Shown: positions 46,476 through 56,580 of the stretch, one piece after another
How positions within the stretch are numbered: position 1 is the first letter of the stretch
Layout: every line of letters begins with the position of its first letter
Assembly: GCA_027315185.1 (NCBI GenBank)
Contig: DAHUYO010000005.1
Coordinates: 26,552-90,551 of the forward strand
Length of the DNA stretch: 64,000 nucleotides
Direction of reading: 5' to 3'
Origin: Acidobacteriota bacterium
GTDB lineage: Bacteria > Acidobacteriota > Terriglobia > Terriglobales > SCQP01
Notes under the pieces: model-generated
Seen by the model: only the letters and a program-made list of their open reading frames with translations
Database searches by the model: none
Told to the model about the DNA's origin: nothing
Translations under genes and position numbers: made by a program

Positions 46476-47351
46476 CTAGACCGGCGCGATGCGCATGGCC
46501 AGATCCACGGCGGGAGCGGAGTGGGTCAGCGCACCGACGCTGATGAAATCCACGCCGGTTTCCGCGTAGGCGCGGACGGTGGCCAAGTTGACGCCGCCGG
46601 AGACCTCGAGTTCCGCGCGGCCGGCGGTGGCGGCGACGGCGGCGCGCACCTGGTCGGGGGTCATGTTGTCGAGCAAAATGCGCTGCGCGCCGCCCGCCAG
46701 CGCTGTTTCCAACTCCTCGGCGGTGCGCACCTCGATCTCGACCGCCATGCCGTCATCGCGGTTCTCCAGCGCCCGGCGCAGCGCGGCGGCGACCCCTCCG
46801 GCCAGCCGGATATGGTTGTTCTTGATCAGCACGCCGGCGGAAAGATCGGCGCGGTGGTTCACGCCTCCGCCGCAGGTGACGGCGTATTTGTCCAGGGCGC
46901 GCCAGCCCGGGAGGGTTTTGCGCGTATCCAAAATGCGCGCCCGGGTGCCCTGCACGGCAGCGACGAACTGGCGCGTGAGCGTGGCCACGCCGCTGAGATG
47001 CTGGAGAAAGTTCAGCAGCACGCGCTCGCAGGCCAGCAATTGGCGGGCGTTGCCGCGCAAGACGGCCACCACCTGCCCCGGCGCCAGGCGTACGCCGTCG
47101 AAGACCTCCCGGTCATGACTGACCACCACCGGCGGCCGGCGGTCGCCCGCAGGCGACAGAGCGTTATAGGCGGCGAAGACGCGCGGCGTTAGGTCCAAGC
47201 CGGCGAGCACGCACTCCTGCTTGGCTACGACCGCCGCCTGCGCCTCCTGATCCGGCGCCACCGTCAGGCGCGAGGTGGCGTCGGCCACGGTGCGGTCCTC
47301 ATGCAAGGCGGCGTCAATCAATTCCCGCACGCGGCGAGCGTTCCAGTCCAT
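46476..47351 (-). CDS. nadC: Nicotinate-nucleotide pyrophosphorylase (carboxylating)
   Basis: NFLQHLSGVATLTRQFVAAV, ILDTRKTLPGWRALDKYAVTCGGGVNHR, VEIEVRTAEELE. Confidence 0.92.
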   Translation of the reverse strand: MDWNARRVRELIDAALHEDRTVADATSRLTVAPDQEAQAAVVAKQECVLAGLDLTPRVFAAYNALSPAGDRRPPVVVSHDREVFDGVRLAPGQVVAVLRGNARQLLACERVLLNFLQHLSGVATLTRQFVAAVQGTRARILDTRKTLPGWRALDKYAVTCGGGVNHRADLSAGVLIKNNHIRLAGGVAAALRRALENRDDGMAVEIEVRTAEELETALAGGAQRILLDNMTPDQVRAAVAATAGRAELEVSGGVNLATVRAYAETGVDFISVGALTHSAPAVDLAMRIAPV

Positions 47352-47369
47352 AGCTCCAAATTGTACGGG

Positions 47370-48338
47370 CTAGATCTCCGCGTAGAAGTTCTTTTCCCAG
47401 CGAAAGGGACGGAGCTTGGCCAGCTGATCGGCCGCCAAGGGCCCGCGGTCAGAGGCGGCGGCGTTGGCCTGGGCGTGGGCCGGCGTGCGCATGCCGGGGA
47501 TGACGGTGGAAACGGCCGGCGAGGACAGACAGAAGCGCAGCGCCGTCTCCGGCATCTGCTCGATGGCGATGTCCAAGGCGCGGCTAATGCGGTTGACCCG
47601 GTCCCAGACCTGTTCCTTGCGCCCGCCGCCGAAATATTGGTTGCGAAAGTCGTCGGGCGGGAAAACCGTCTCCGGCCGGATCTTCCCGGTCAGGGCCCCT
47701 TCGTCAAACGGCACGCGGGCAATGACGCCGATGTTGTGCTGCCGGCAGTAGGGCAGCAGTTCGTCGTCCGGCGACTGGTCGAAGACGTTGTAAATGACCT
47801 GAACCACATCCACCAAGCCGGTGGCCAGGGCGCGGAGCGCGTTGTTGGGCTGGTGGTCGTTGATGGAGATGCCGATAAAGCGCGCCCGTCCCGAGCGGCG
47901 GATGGCCTCCACCGTGGCGCGCCATTCGTCTTGCTGCGCCCAGGAATCATTCCAGACATGAAACTGGAATAGGTCCATTTCCCGGCCCAGGTTGCGGTAG
48001 CTGCGCTCCAGGCATTCCATGACGTAGGCGCGGGGGAACACCTCGTCCAGGCGGGAATCCGGAGCGGCGGGCCAGATCAGATTCTTGGGCGGCACCTTGC
48101 TGGCGATGACCACCTCAGTGGACTTGCCGAAGGCGCGGGCCAGCAATTGCTCGCTATGGCCGTCACCATAGGCCAGGGCGGTGTCGAAGAAGTTGACCCC
48201 GGCGTCGCGGGCCGCCTGCAAGGCGCGGATCGAGGCGGCGTCCTCGGCGCCGATCCATTGCCGTCCGCTGATGCCCCAAGCGCCAAACCCAATTTCGCTG
48301 ACCTTCAAGCCCGTGCGGCCCAATGTGCGGTAGTGCAT
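47370..48338 (-). CDS. Aldo/keto reductase
   Basis: MHYRTLGRTGLKVSEIGFGAWGI, DAGVNFFDTALAYGDGHSEQLLARAF. Confidence 0.9.
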   Translation of the reverse strand: MHYRTLGRTGLKVSEIGFGAWGISGRQWIGAEDAASIRALQAARDAGVNFFDTALAYGDGHSEQLLARAFGKSTEVVIASKVPPKNLIWPAAPDSRLDEVFPRAYVMECLERSYRNLGREMDLFQFHVWNDSWAQQDEWRATVEAIRRSGRARFIGISINDHQPNNALRALATGLVDVVQVIYNVFDQSPDDELLPYCRQHNIGVIARVPFDEGALTGKIRPETVFPPDDFRNQYFGGGRKEQVWDRVNRISRALDIAIEQMPETALRFCLSSPAVSTVIPGMRTPAHAQANAAASDRGPLAADQLAKLRPFRWEKNFYAEI

Positions 48339-48345
48339 CCTTCGA

Positions 48346-49284
48346 TTATGAGGCAGCGCCCGCGGCGGGCAACGAGCGGGCGCCGGCCAAGGCGCCCAGC
48401 ACTTGCGCCTCGGCGCCGAGCCGGCTGGCGAGAACGCGCACGGGAAAAAATGGCATCGCGGCGGCCAGGCGGCGGCCCAGTTCGGCGGCGGGTTCGGGAC
48501 GGCTGCCGATGCCGCCGCCGAGGATGACGGCCTCCGGATCCAGCATGGCGACGGCGCCGCTGAGGCCGACGGCGAGATGGTCCCAGGCGTCCGCTAGGAT
48601 GCGCGCGGAGCGGGCGTCGCCGCCAGCGGCGGCGGCGAACGCCGCGGGGGCATGCGCCGCCGCCCGGCCATCCGCGCCGGGCGCGAATTGGCGGCCGATG
48701 CCGTAACCGCTCGCGAAGCTTTCCAGGCAGCCGTGCTCGCCGAAGTCCTGGCCGAGATATTCGCGACCGGTGAGGGCGAAGGCGATTTCGCCGGCTTGGC
48801 CGCGGGCGCCGCGCCAGAGCCGGCGATCGAGGATCGCGGCGGCGGAGGTGCCCGTACCGATCCCGACAAAGATGAACGAAGCGATCTCCCGGCCCCAGCC
48901 ATGGGCCAATTCGCCTAAGGCGGCAGCCTTGACGTCGTTTTCGATCCACACCGGCGCGCCCCAGCGGCGGGCCAAACGCTCCCGCAGCGGGATGTCCCGG
49001 GCGTCACCGAACAGATTGGGCAGAACGCTGACCGTGCCGGCGGAGGCATTGACGAAACCGGGTACGGCCAGGCCGATGCCCGCCAATCGGCCCGCGGGCG
49101 CCGCCGCTTCCACCTGACGGCGGAGTTGGTCCCATTGCCGCAACAGGCTCTCCACCGGATCGGCGGGATCGAGGGGCGACAAGCCGGCGGCGGCGCGGGC
49201 GGCGATCGCGCCATCCGTCCCGGCCACGGCGAGGCGGCTGTTGCTGCCGCCCAGATCAATGCCCAGCCAATAATCGTCAGCCAA
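48346..49284 (-). CDS. ROK family sugar kinase (TTG start suggested)
   Basis: WLGIDLGGSNSRLAVAG, IENDVKAAALGE, FVGIGTGTSAAAILD, LDPEAVILGGGIG. Confidence 0.85.
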   Translation of the reverse strand: MADDYWLGIDLGGSNSRLAVAGTDGAIAARAAAGLSPLDPADPVESLLRQWDQLRRQVEAAAPAGRLAGIGLAVPGFVNASAGTVSVLPNLFGDARDIPLRERLARRWGAPVWIENDVKAAALGELAHGWGREIASFIFVGIGTGTSAAAILDRRLWRGARGQAGEIAFALTGREYLGQDFGEHGCLESFASGYGIGRQFAPGADGRAAAHAPAAFAAAAGGDARSARILADAWDHLAVGLSGAVAMLDPEAVILGGGIGSRPEPAAELGRRLAAAMPFFPVRVLASRLGAEAQVLGALAGARSLPAAGAAS

Positions 49285-49478
49285 GGTCCATCCCTTTCCG
49301 CATTTTCCCGCCCGGGGCCGCCGCGCTGGCCGCGCCGCGGGGCCTCCCAACACCGGCGACGGCAGTGATGCGCGCGCCGCTCCCCGACGCATCGTTTCGG
49401 GCCGCTTCCCCGATGGTAAGTTAAAGGCAACGGGCGGTGCTGATCTCCTCGGCCCGCCACCCACCCGCTCCGTTTCCT

Positions 49479-51269
49479 ATGCTCCGCCTTCCGTCCCGCC
49501 CCAATCATCGCGCCTGGCTAGGAATGTTGGCGCTGCCGGTGGTGTTGGGCTTAGCCCTGCTGGCGCAACGGCCGCGGCAGCGGCATCGCCCCAAGCCGCT
49601 GCCCGCCAGCCAAATTCCGCCCGTGCATTTCGTGAACATTGCCAAGCCGGCGGGGCTGATGATGCTGGACGTTTACGGCGGAGACAAAAAGAAGGATTAC
49701 ATCATCGAGACTACCGGCAACGGCGCCGTGGTCTTCGACTACAACAACGACGGCTGGCCGGATATTTATCTGCCCAACGGCTCGACGGTCCAGGGCTTCC
49801 CCAAGGGGCAGGCGCCGATCGGACGCCTGTACCGCAACAATCGCAACGGCACCTTCACCGACGTCACCAAGCAGGCGGGGCTGTGGGGCCATCCCGGCTG
49901 GGGGCAAGGCGCCTGCGTCGGCGACTACAACAACGACGGCTATTTGGATCTGTACGTGACCTATTGGGGCCGCAACGTGCTCTACCGCAATAACGGCAAT
50001 GGCACATTTACGGACGTGACCAAGCAAGCCGGGCTGTACACCAAGAAAAAACATTGGAGCACCGGCTGCGCCTTCACCGATTACAACCATAGCGGCTACG
50101 CCAGCATTTTCGTAGCGCGCTACGTGGATTTTCATTACAACCGCGTGCCCAAGCCGGGGCAGGGACCCTGGTGCCAATGGAAGGGAATCCCGGTGATGTG
50201 CGGGCCGCGAGGCTTGCCCGGCACGACGAACGCCCTATACCGCAACAACGGCAACGGCACCTTCACCGACGTGACCCAGGCCGCGGGCATCAACCATCCG
50301 CACGGCTACTACGGTTTCACGCCGCTGACCGGCGACTACACCCATGACGGTTGGGACGACATTTACGTCAGCGACGATTCCACGCCCAACATCCTTTATC
50401 ACAACAACCGCAACGGCACCTTCACCGACGTCGCCACCATGGCGGGAGTGGCCTTCAACGGTGACGGCGCCGAGCAGGCGGGCATGGGGGTGTCGGCGGG
50501 AGATTACCTGCGCAACGGCAACTTGGATATCGTCAAGACCAATTTTTCCGACGACACGCCGACACTGTATCGCAACGAAGGCGACGGCACCTTCGATGAT
50601 GTGACCTACCAAGCGGGATTGGGGAACATCACCAAATGGCTGGGCTGGGGCGTGGCGTTTTTGGATTACGACAACAGCGGCTGGCCGGGCATTTTCATCA
50701 ACAACGGCATGGTCTACCCGGAGGTGGACGGCAAGGGCTTGGGCACCACCTACCGGCAGCCGAAGGAACTGTATTACAACCTCCACGACGGCAAATTCGC
50801 CAACATCACCGCCCGGGCGGGAAGCACGCTCGCCCACCCCATGTCGGCACGCGGTTTGGCGGTGGGCGACCTATTCAACGACGGGCATCTAGAGGTGGTC
50901 GTCAACAACATGAACCAGCGCCCATCGCTCTACGAAAATCTGGGGCCGATCGGCAACTTCGTCAACCTGCGTCTGGTCGGAGTCAAGTCCAACCGGGCGG
51001 CGCTGGGCGCGGAGTTGATGCTGTACCAGGATGGGTTGAAGACCATGAAGGAGGTGCGCAGCGGGGGCGGCTTCATCTCGCAAAGCGACCTGCGGATCCA
51101 GTTCGGCCTGGGCAAAGACAAGGCGGCGCAGAGGATCGTGATTCATTGGCCCAGCGGGATCGTGGACACGCTGCGCAACCTGCCCGCCAACCGGTTTTAC
51201 ACCGTATACGAAGGCAAAGGCGTCATTCCATCGCTGACGCGCGGCATCGGGCTGAAGCCGCTGCATTGA
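49479..51269 (+). CDS. CRTAC1-type FG-GAP/VCBS repeat protein
   Basis: FDYNNDGWPDIYLPNG, repeated LYRNNGNGTFTDVTKQAG; C-terminal ASPIC/UnbV-like region. Confidence 0.88.
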   Translation: MLRLPSRPNHRAWLGMLALPVVLGLALLAQRPRQRHRPKPLPASQIPPVHFVNIAKPAGLMMLDVYGGDKKKDYIIETTGNGAVVFDYNNDGWPDIYLPNGSTVQGFPKGQAPIGRLYRNNRNGTFTDVTKQAGLWGHPGWGQGACVGDYNNDGYLDLYVTYWGRNVLYRNNGNGTFTDVTKQAGLYTKKKHWSTGCAFTDYNHSGYASIFVARYVDFHYNRVPKPGQGPWCQWKGIPVMCGPRGLPGTTNALYRNNGNGTFTDVTQAAGINHPHGYYGFTPLTGDYTHDGWDDIYVSDDSTPNILYHNNRNGTFTDVATMAGVAFNGDGAEQAGMGVSAGDYLRNGNLDIVKTNFSDDTPTLYRNEGDGTFDDVTYQAGLGNITKWLGWGVAFLDYDNSGWPGIFINNGMVYPEVDGKGLGTTYRQPKELYYNLHDGKFANITARAGSTLAHPMSARGLAVGDLFNDGHLEVVVNNMNQRPSLYENLGPIGNFVNLRLVGVKSNRAALGAELMLYQDGLKTMKEVRSGGGFISQSDLRIQFGLGKDKAAQRIVIHWPSGIVDTLRNLPANRFYTVYEGKGVIPSLTRGIGLKPLH

Positions 51270-51323
51270 GGCCGGTATACTGGAAAAAGCACGCGGCGGA
51301 CGTTCGCCGCGGCGATTCCCGAC

Positions 51324-53261
51324 ATGATTCAACTCACCGGGGCCGCCAAGCATTTTGGCGACCGCACCTTATTTTCCAATGCCGACTGGCTGCTCGGCGA
51401 CCAAGACCGGGTGGGGCTGGTGGGCGCCAACGGCAGCGGCAAGACCACGCTGCTGAAAATCCTCGCCGGCCTGGAGCCGCTGGACGCCGGCAGCATCGTC
51501 CAGACCAAGCGCCAGACCGTCGGGTATTTGCCGCAGGAAGGGCTGACGGCGGCGGGAAAGACGCTGCTGGAGGAGTGCCGCACGGTCTTCGGCCATCTTT
51601 GGGACATGGAGCGGGAGCTGCGCGCATTGGAGCCGCGGCTGGCCACCGTCCAGGGCGAGGATGCGGCCGCCGTGCAGGAGCGCTACGCCCAGCTACAGCA
51701 CGCGTTTTTGGTGGGCGGCGGCTTTGAGGTGGACGCGCGCATCGGCGTGGTACTGGCCGGCCTCGGCTTCCCGCCCGAACAGCTGAACTGGTCCTGCGAG
51801 GCGTTCAGCGGCGGTTGGCAAATGCGCATCGCGCTGGCCAAGCTGTTGTTGGCGGAGCCGGAAGTGCTGCTGCTGGACGAGCCCACCAATCACCTCGATT
51901 TGGAGGCGCGCAACTGGCTGGAGGAGTTCCTGCGGCGTTATCCGCACGCGTGCGTGCTGGTTTCCCACGACCGGTATTTTCTGGACGCCGTCGTGGAACG
52001 CATTGTCGAGCTGGCGCATGGCCGCCTGACTTTGTATCACGCCAACTACACCAAATACATCGTGCAGCGGGATCAGCGCCTGGAGCAGTTGCGGGCGGCG
52101 GAGCGCAACCAGCGGGACCGCCGGGAGCAGCTCGAGGTGTTCATCAACCGCTTTCGCTATTCCGCCACCAAGGCCAAGCAGGTGCAGAGCCGGATCAAGG
52201 AACTGGAGCGGATGGAGGTGATCGAAATCCCGCCCGAGGAGCCGGTGATTCACTTCCGGTTTCCCCAGCCCAAGCCCAGTGGGCGGCGGGTGCTGGAACT
52301 GCGGGGCGTGGCCAAAAGCTACGGGGAGAAGCAAGTATTCCGCGGCGTCAACTTCATCCTCGAACGCGGCGACCGGGTGGTGTTGGTGGGGCACAACGGC
52401 GCGGGCAAAAGCACGCTGATGCGCGTGATGGCGGGCCAGGACGCGCCCACCGAGGGCGAACGCATCGTCGGCCATGAGGTTTCGATGGATTTGTTCGCCC
52501 AGGACCAATACAAGGTCCTGGACCCGGAAGCGCGCATGCTGGACGACCTGACCGCCATCAGTCCCGTGCTGATGGGCCCGCAACTGCGCTCCATGCTGGG
52601 CTGCTTTCTGTTCAGCGGCGACGACGTATTCAAAAAGATCGGCGTATTGAGCGGCGGCGAGCGCAACCGCTACGCGCTGGCGCGGATGTTGTTGCAGCCC
52701 TCCAACCTGCTGCTGCTGGATGAGCCCACCAACCACCTGGACCTGCGCGCCAAGGACGTCTTGTTGGAGTCGCTGCAAGCCTACAACGGCACGCTCGTCT
52801 TCGTCTCCCACGACCGCTACTTCATTGACGGCTTGGCCAACCGCGTGGTCGAAGTCGCCGACGGCGGTATCAGCGTTTACGACGGCAATTACGAGGATTA
52901 TCTGTACCGCAAGGAGCACGGCGGCACAGCGCCGGCGGAAACACCGCAAGCTCCGGCCGCGGCTCCGGCGGCCAAGCCCAAGGCAGCCGCGGCCAACGCC
53001 GACCACCCGAAGCGGCGGCTGAATCCGCAAAAGCGAGAGAAGATCGAGCAGGCGGTGAAGGGACTGGAAGAGGACATCAGCCGCGTGGAAGCGGAGCTGA
53101 GCATGCTGGAAGGCGCCATGGCGCGGCATGAGACCTTCCGCGACCCGAGCAAAGCCCAGTCCACCGTGGCGCGGTACGAAGAGCAAAAAGAGAGGCGCGC
53201 CAAGCTGTACTCGGAGTGGGAAAAGAAATCGGCCCTGCTGGAAGAAGCGGCGGCGCAGTAG
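51324..53261 (+). CDS. ABC-F family ATP-binding protein
   Basis: Two ATPase domains (GANGSGKTTLLKIL, GHNGAGKSTLMRVM; LLLDEPTNHLDL twice), no TM segments. Confidence 0.92.
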   Translation: MIQLTGAAKHFGDRTLFSNADWLLGDQDRVGLVGANGSGKTTLLKILAGLEPLDAGSIVQTKRQTVGYLPQEGLTAAGKTLLEECRTVFGHLWDMERELRALEPRLATVQGEDAAAVQERYAQLQHAFLVGGGFEVDARIGVVLAGLGFPPEQLNWSCEAFSGGWQMRIALAKLLLAEPEVLLLDEPTNHLDLEARNWLEEFLRRYPHACVLVSHDRYFLDAVVERIVELAHGRLTLYHANYTKYIVQRDQRLEQLRAAERNQRDRREQLEVFINRFRYSATKAKQVQSRIKELERMEVIEIPPEEPVIHFRFPQPKPSGRRVLELRGVAKSYGEKQVFRGVNFILERGDRVVLVGHNGAGKSTLMRVMAGQDAPTEGERIVGHEVSMDLFAQDQYKVLDPEARMLDDLTAISPVLMGPQLRSMLGCFLFSGDDVFKKIGVLSGGERNRYALARMLLQPSNLLLLDEPTNHLDLRAKDVLLESLQAYNGTLVFVSHDRYFIDGLANRVVEVADGGISVYDGNYEDYLYRKEHGGTAPAETPQAPAAAPAAKPKAAAANADHPKRRLNPQKREKIEQAVKGLEEDISRVEAELSMLEGAMARHETFRDPSKAQSTVARYEEQKERRAKLYSEWEKKSALLEEAAAQ

Positions 53262-53419
53262 GGCGGGCCGGCGCGCCCTGTCCCCGGCCAGGCCGGACTG
53301 CCCCGGGGGGCCGGGCAGGAAAAGCCGAGCTGCGGCACAATTGGGCTTGGTGCGCCGGCGGCGGCGGTTTATTTCCGCCAAACAACGCGCGGCGCTTCGC
53401 AAGGAAAGTTCCACCCGAA

Positions 53420-54532
53420 ATGCTCCCCTCCGAACCCTCCCCTTCCCTGCCCGCGCTGCGGCCCGCGGCGGAGTGCCGTTGGGATTTGGTGGCGCTGGGC
53501 GAAGTGATGCTGCGCTTTGACCCCGGACCGCGGCGGGTGTGGACGGCGCGCAGCTTTGAGGTCAGCGAAGGCGGCGGGGAATATAACGTAGCGCGCGGGC
53601 TGCGCCGCTGTTTCCGCCAGCGTACGGCGATTGTCACCGCGCTGGCGGACAATCCCGTGGGGCGGCTGGTCGAGGATTTGATGCTGCAAGGCGGGGTAGA
53701 CCTTGCGCTCTTGCGTTGGATGCCCTATGACGGCGTCGGCCGCGCGGCGCGCAATGGGCTGAACTTCACCGAGCGCGGCTTCGGCCTGCGCCCGGCGTTG
53801 GGCTGCTCCGACCGCGGGCACACGGCGGTGTCGCAGCTCCGGCCGGGGGAGATTGACTGGGATGAGGTGTTCGGCCGCCGGCGGGCGCGGTGGTTCCATA
53901 CCGGCGGCATCTTCGCGGCGCTGTCGGATTCCACCGCCGCGGTGGCGCAGGAAGCGATGCGGGCGGCGCGCCGCCATGGGACGGTGGTCTCCTACGATCT
54001 CAATTACCGGGAGTCGTTGTGGCGGGCGCACGGCGGCCAGGCGCGCGCGCGGGAGGTAAATCGCGCGCTGGCGCCGCTGGCGCACGTGATGCTGGGCAAT
54101 GAGGAAGATTTCACCGCCGCGCTCGGCCTGCCCGGCTGGGACGAGGCGAAAGGGCGGGCGGAGGCGGAGACCTGCCGCGCGGTGCTGCAAGCGGCGGCGG
54201 CGGAGTTCGGCTTTCCCGTGGTGGCGACGACGCTGCGCACGGCGCACACCGCGACGCGCAACGACTGGGGCGCGATCTGCCTCTGCGGCGGGCAGTGGCA
54301 TGAGGCGGAGGTGCGTCCGGGACTGGAGATTTATGACCGCGTCGGCGGCGGCGATTCCTTCGCCTCGGGATTGATCTACGGCTTCCTGTCCGGCCAAGGA
54401 GCGCAGTGGGCGGTGGAATGCGGCGCGGCGCACGGCGCCTTGGCCATGACCACCCCGGGCGACACCAGCATGGCGACGCTGGAGGAGGTGACGTTCGCGA
54501 TGCGCGGCGTCAGCGCGCGGATTGCGCGCTGA
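53420..54532 (+). CDS. kdgK: PfkB family carbohydrate kinase, probable 2-keto-3-deoxygluconate kinase
   Basis: LVALGEVMLRFDPG, SEGGGEYNVARGL, VGGGDSFASGLIYGFL; next to eda. Confidence 0.8.
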   Translation: MLPSEPSPSLPALRPAAECRWDLVALGEVMLRFDPGPRRVWTARSFEVSEGGGEYNVARGLRRCFRQRTAIVTALADNPVGRLVEDLMLQGGVDLALLRWMPYDGVGRAARNGLNFTERGFGLRPALGCSDRGHTAVSQLRPGEIDWDEVFGRRRARWFHTGGIFAALSDSTAAVAQEAMRAARRHGTVVSYDLNYRESLWRAHGGQARAREVNRALAPLAHVMLGNEEDFTAALGLPGWDEAKGRAEAETCRAVLQAAAAEFGFPVVATTLRTAHTATRNDWGAICLCGGQWHEAEVRPGLEIYDRVGGGDSFASGLIYGFLSGQGAQWAVECGAAHGALAMTTPGDTSMATLEEVTFAMRGVSARIAR

Positions 54533-54583
54533 GGGCGGACGGCGAGTTCCGGCGGCAGGGGCGGACGGCGGAGGCGGACGGCA

Positions 54584-55252
54584 ATGGAGGGACGAATGAA
54601 GAAGGCGGCGGTCAAGGAACGCATTGCGGCCGCCGGCGTGATTCCGGTCATCCGTGCCGGCAGCACGGCGGAGGCGATGCAGGCAGCGGAGGCGGTGGCG
54701 GCGGGCGGCATCCCAGTGGTGGAGATCACCATGACCGTGCCCGGTGCACTCGAGGCGATCGCCGCGCTGCGGCGGCAGATGGGCCCGCAGGTCGCAGTCG
54801 GCGCCGGCACTGTGCTGGACGCCGAAGCCGCGCGGCGCTGTCTGGCGGCGGGCGCGGAGTTCCTGGTAAGCCCAGGGCTGGATGTGGCCACCATCGCCGC
54901 GGCGCGGCAAGCCGGCTGCCTGATGCTGGCCGGTGCGCTGACGCCGAGCGAGATCCTGGCCGCCTGGCGCGCGGGCAGCGACCTAGTCAAAGTGTTCCCC
55001 TGCGGCAGCATGGGAGGGCCGGGGTACATCAAGGCCTTGCGTGGGCCGTTGCCCCAGATTCCACTGGTGCCGACCGGCGGTGTCAACCTGGACAACGTGG
55101 CGGCCTATCGCGCGGCTGGCGCCGTGGCGGTCGGCGTCGGCGGCGAGTTGATCTCGGCGGCGGCATTGCGCGCCGGCCGAAGCGAGGAGATTACCGCCTT
55201 GGCGCGGCAGTTTCGGGCGGCATGGGGACCGCCGGTCGAGCCTGCGGTCTAA
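54584..55252 (+). CDS. eda: KHG/KDPG aldolase
   Basis: VIPVIRAGSTAEAMQAAEAVAAGGIPVVEITMTVPGALEAI, GAGTVLDAEAARRCLAAGAEFLVSPGLD, KVFPCGSMGGPGYIKALRGPLPQIPLVPTGGV. Confidence 0.93.
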   Translation: MEGRMKKAAVKERIAAAGVIPVIRAGSTAEAMQAAEAVAAGGIPVVEITMTVPGALEAIAALRRQMGPQVAVGAGTVLDAEAARRCLAAGAEFLVSPGLDVATIAAARQAGCLMLAGALTPSEILAAWRAGSDLVKVFPCGSMGGPGYIKALRGPLPQIPLVPTGGVNLDNVAAYRAAGAVAVGVGGELISAAALRAGRSEEITALARQFRAAWGPPVEPAV

Positions 55253-55450
55253 GGCCGGCGCGTTGCGGCAATCGCGATCAACGGGGTCTTATTCTTAGCC
55301 TCTGCGAAAATTAAAATCGTTGATTTACCGCGACTTAACCCCGCCGTATCCGCCCGAAAAGTGAGACTAGTCGGATTTGCTCCCAGGACCCAAGGGGGGC
55401 CGGCGGTACGCGGGGCGCCCCGCCGTGGGCGGGGCTGGGGCCCGCGCCTA

Positions 55451-56569
55451 TCATTTGATCAGCATGCAATCGCCGTAGCTGAGGAAGCGATAACCGGCGG
55501 CGACAGCATGGCGGTAGGCGGCGAGGACGGGCTCGCGGCCGACGAAGGCGGCGACCAGCATCAGCAGGGTCGAGCGGGGCGCGTGGAAGTTGGTGAGCAG
55601 TCCATCCACTACATGCACGGGGCGGCCCGGATACAGGAACAGGTCGGTTTCGCCCTCGCTGGCGACGACCTGCCCATGCGCGGCATAGCTCGCCTCGAGC
55701 GCTCGCGTCACCGTGGTGCCGATCGCAATCACCCGGCGGCCCTCACGCCGGGCGCGGGCAACCGCATCGGCCGTCGCGGCAGGGATTTGGTAGCGTTCGG
55801 TGTGCATGGCGTGGCGCTCGATCTCCGCTTCCCGCACCGGCTGGAAGGTGCCGAGACCGACTTCGAGCGTAATGGTGGCGCGTTCCACTCTCTGCTCATC
55901 CAGGGCTTGGAGGATAGCCGGGGTAAAGTGCAGGCCGGCGGTGGGTGCCGCCGCCGAACCCGGTTGGCGGGCGAAGACGGTTTGATACCGCTCGCGATCT
56001 TCGGGACTTTCCGGCAAATCCGGCGAACGATGAATGTAGGGAGGCAAGGGCAGACGGCCGAGGCGGTCCAGCAGGGAAAAAAATTCTCCTTGCCAGTCGA
56101 AGCGCAAAATGCGCTCGCCGAATGCGCCGCGGCCGATGATTTCCGCGGTGACCTCGGGTTGCGGCTCCGGCCCGGTCGGATTGCCGCCGAACAGAATCCG
56201 TTCACCTACCGGCAGCTTGCGGCCGGGGCGGACCAAAGCCTCCCAGGTGCGCTCGTCGCGGCGGCGGGTAAGAAGAACCTCGACGCGCCGCGTCAAAAAG
56301 TCCTTGCGGGCGGGATTGCGCGGACCGGGATGGGGAAAGGCGCGCAGCCCGGCGCGGCGGCCGAAAAGACGCGCGGGAATGACGCGGCTGTCGTTGAAAA
56401 TGACCAAATCGCCGGCGCGCAAGTGCCGCGGCAGGTCGCGAAAATAGCCATCGGAACAAATCCCGGTGCGGCGGTCGAGCAGCAGCATGCGGGCGGCATC
56501 CCGCTGCGGTGCGGGATGCTGGGCGATCCGCTCCGGCGGCAGGTCGTAATCGAAATCCTCCAGGCGCAC
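55451..56569 (-). CDS. queA: S-adenosylmethionine:tRNA ribosyltransferase-isomerase
   Basis: FDYDLPPERIAQHPAPQRDAARMLLLDR, NDSRVIPARLFGRR, PTAGLHFTPAIL, NFHAPRSTLLMLVAAFVG. Confidence 0.93.
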   Translation of the reverse strand: MRLEDFDYDLPPERIAQHPAPQRDAARMLLLDRRTGICSDGYFRDLPRHLRAGDLVIFNDSRVIPARLFGRRAGLRAFPHPGPRNPARKDFLTRRVEVLLTRRRDERTWEALVRPGRKLPVGERILFGGNPTGPEPQPEVTAEIIGRGAFGERILRFDWQGEFFSLLDRLGRLPLPPYIHRSPDLPESPEDRERYQTVFARQPGSAAAPTAGLHFTPAILQALDEQRVERATITLEVGLGTFQPVREAEIERHAMHTERYQIPAATADAVARARREGRRVIAIGTTVTRALEASYAAHGQVVASEGETDLFLYPGRPVHVVDGLLTNFHAPRSTLLMLVAAFVGREPVLAAYRHAVAAGYRFLSYGDCMLIK

Positions 56570-56580
56570 GATTTCTCAGT

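Noticed and set aside
51693-53414. 573-aa minus-strand ORF opposite the ABC-F gene
   Set aside because: Antisense shadow; Walker and signature motifs are on the plus strand
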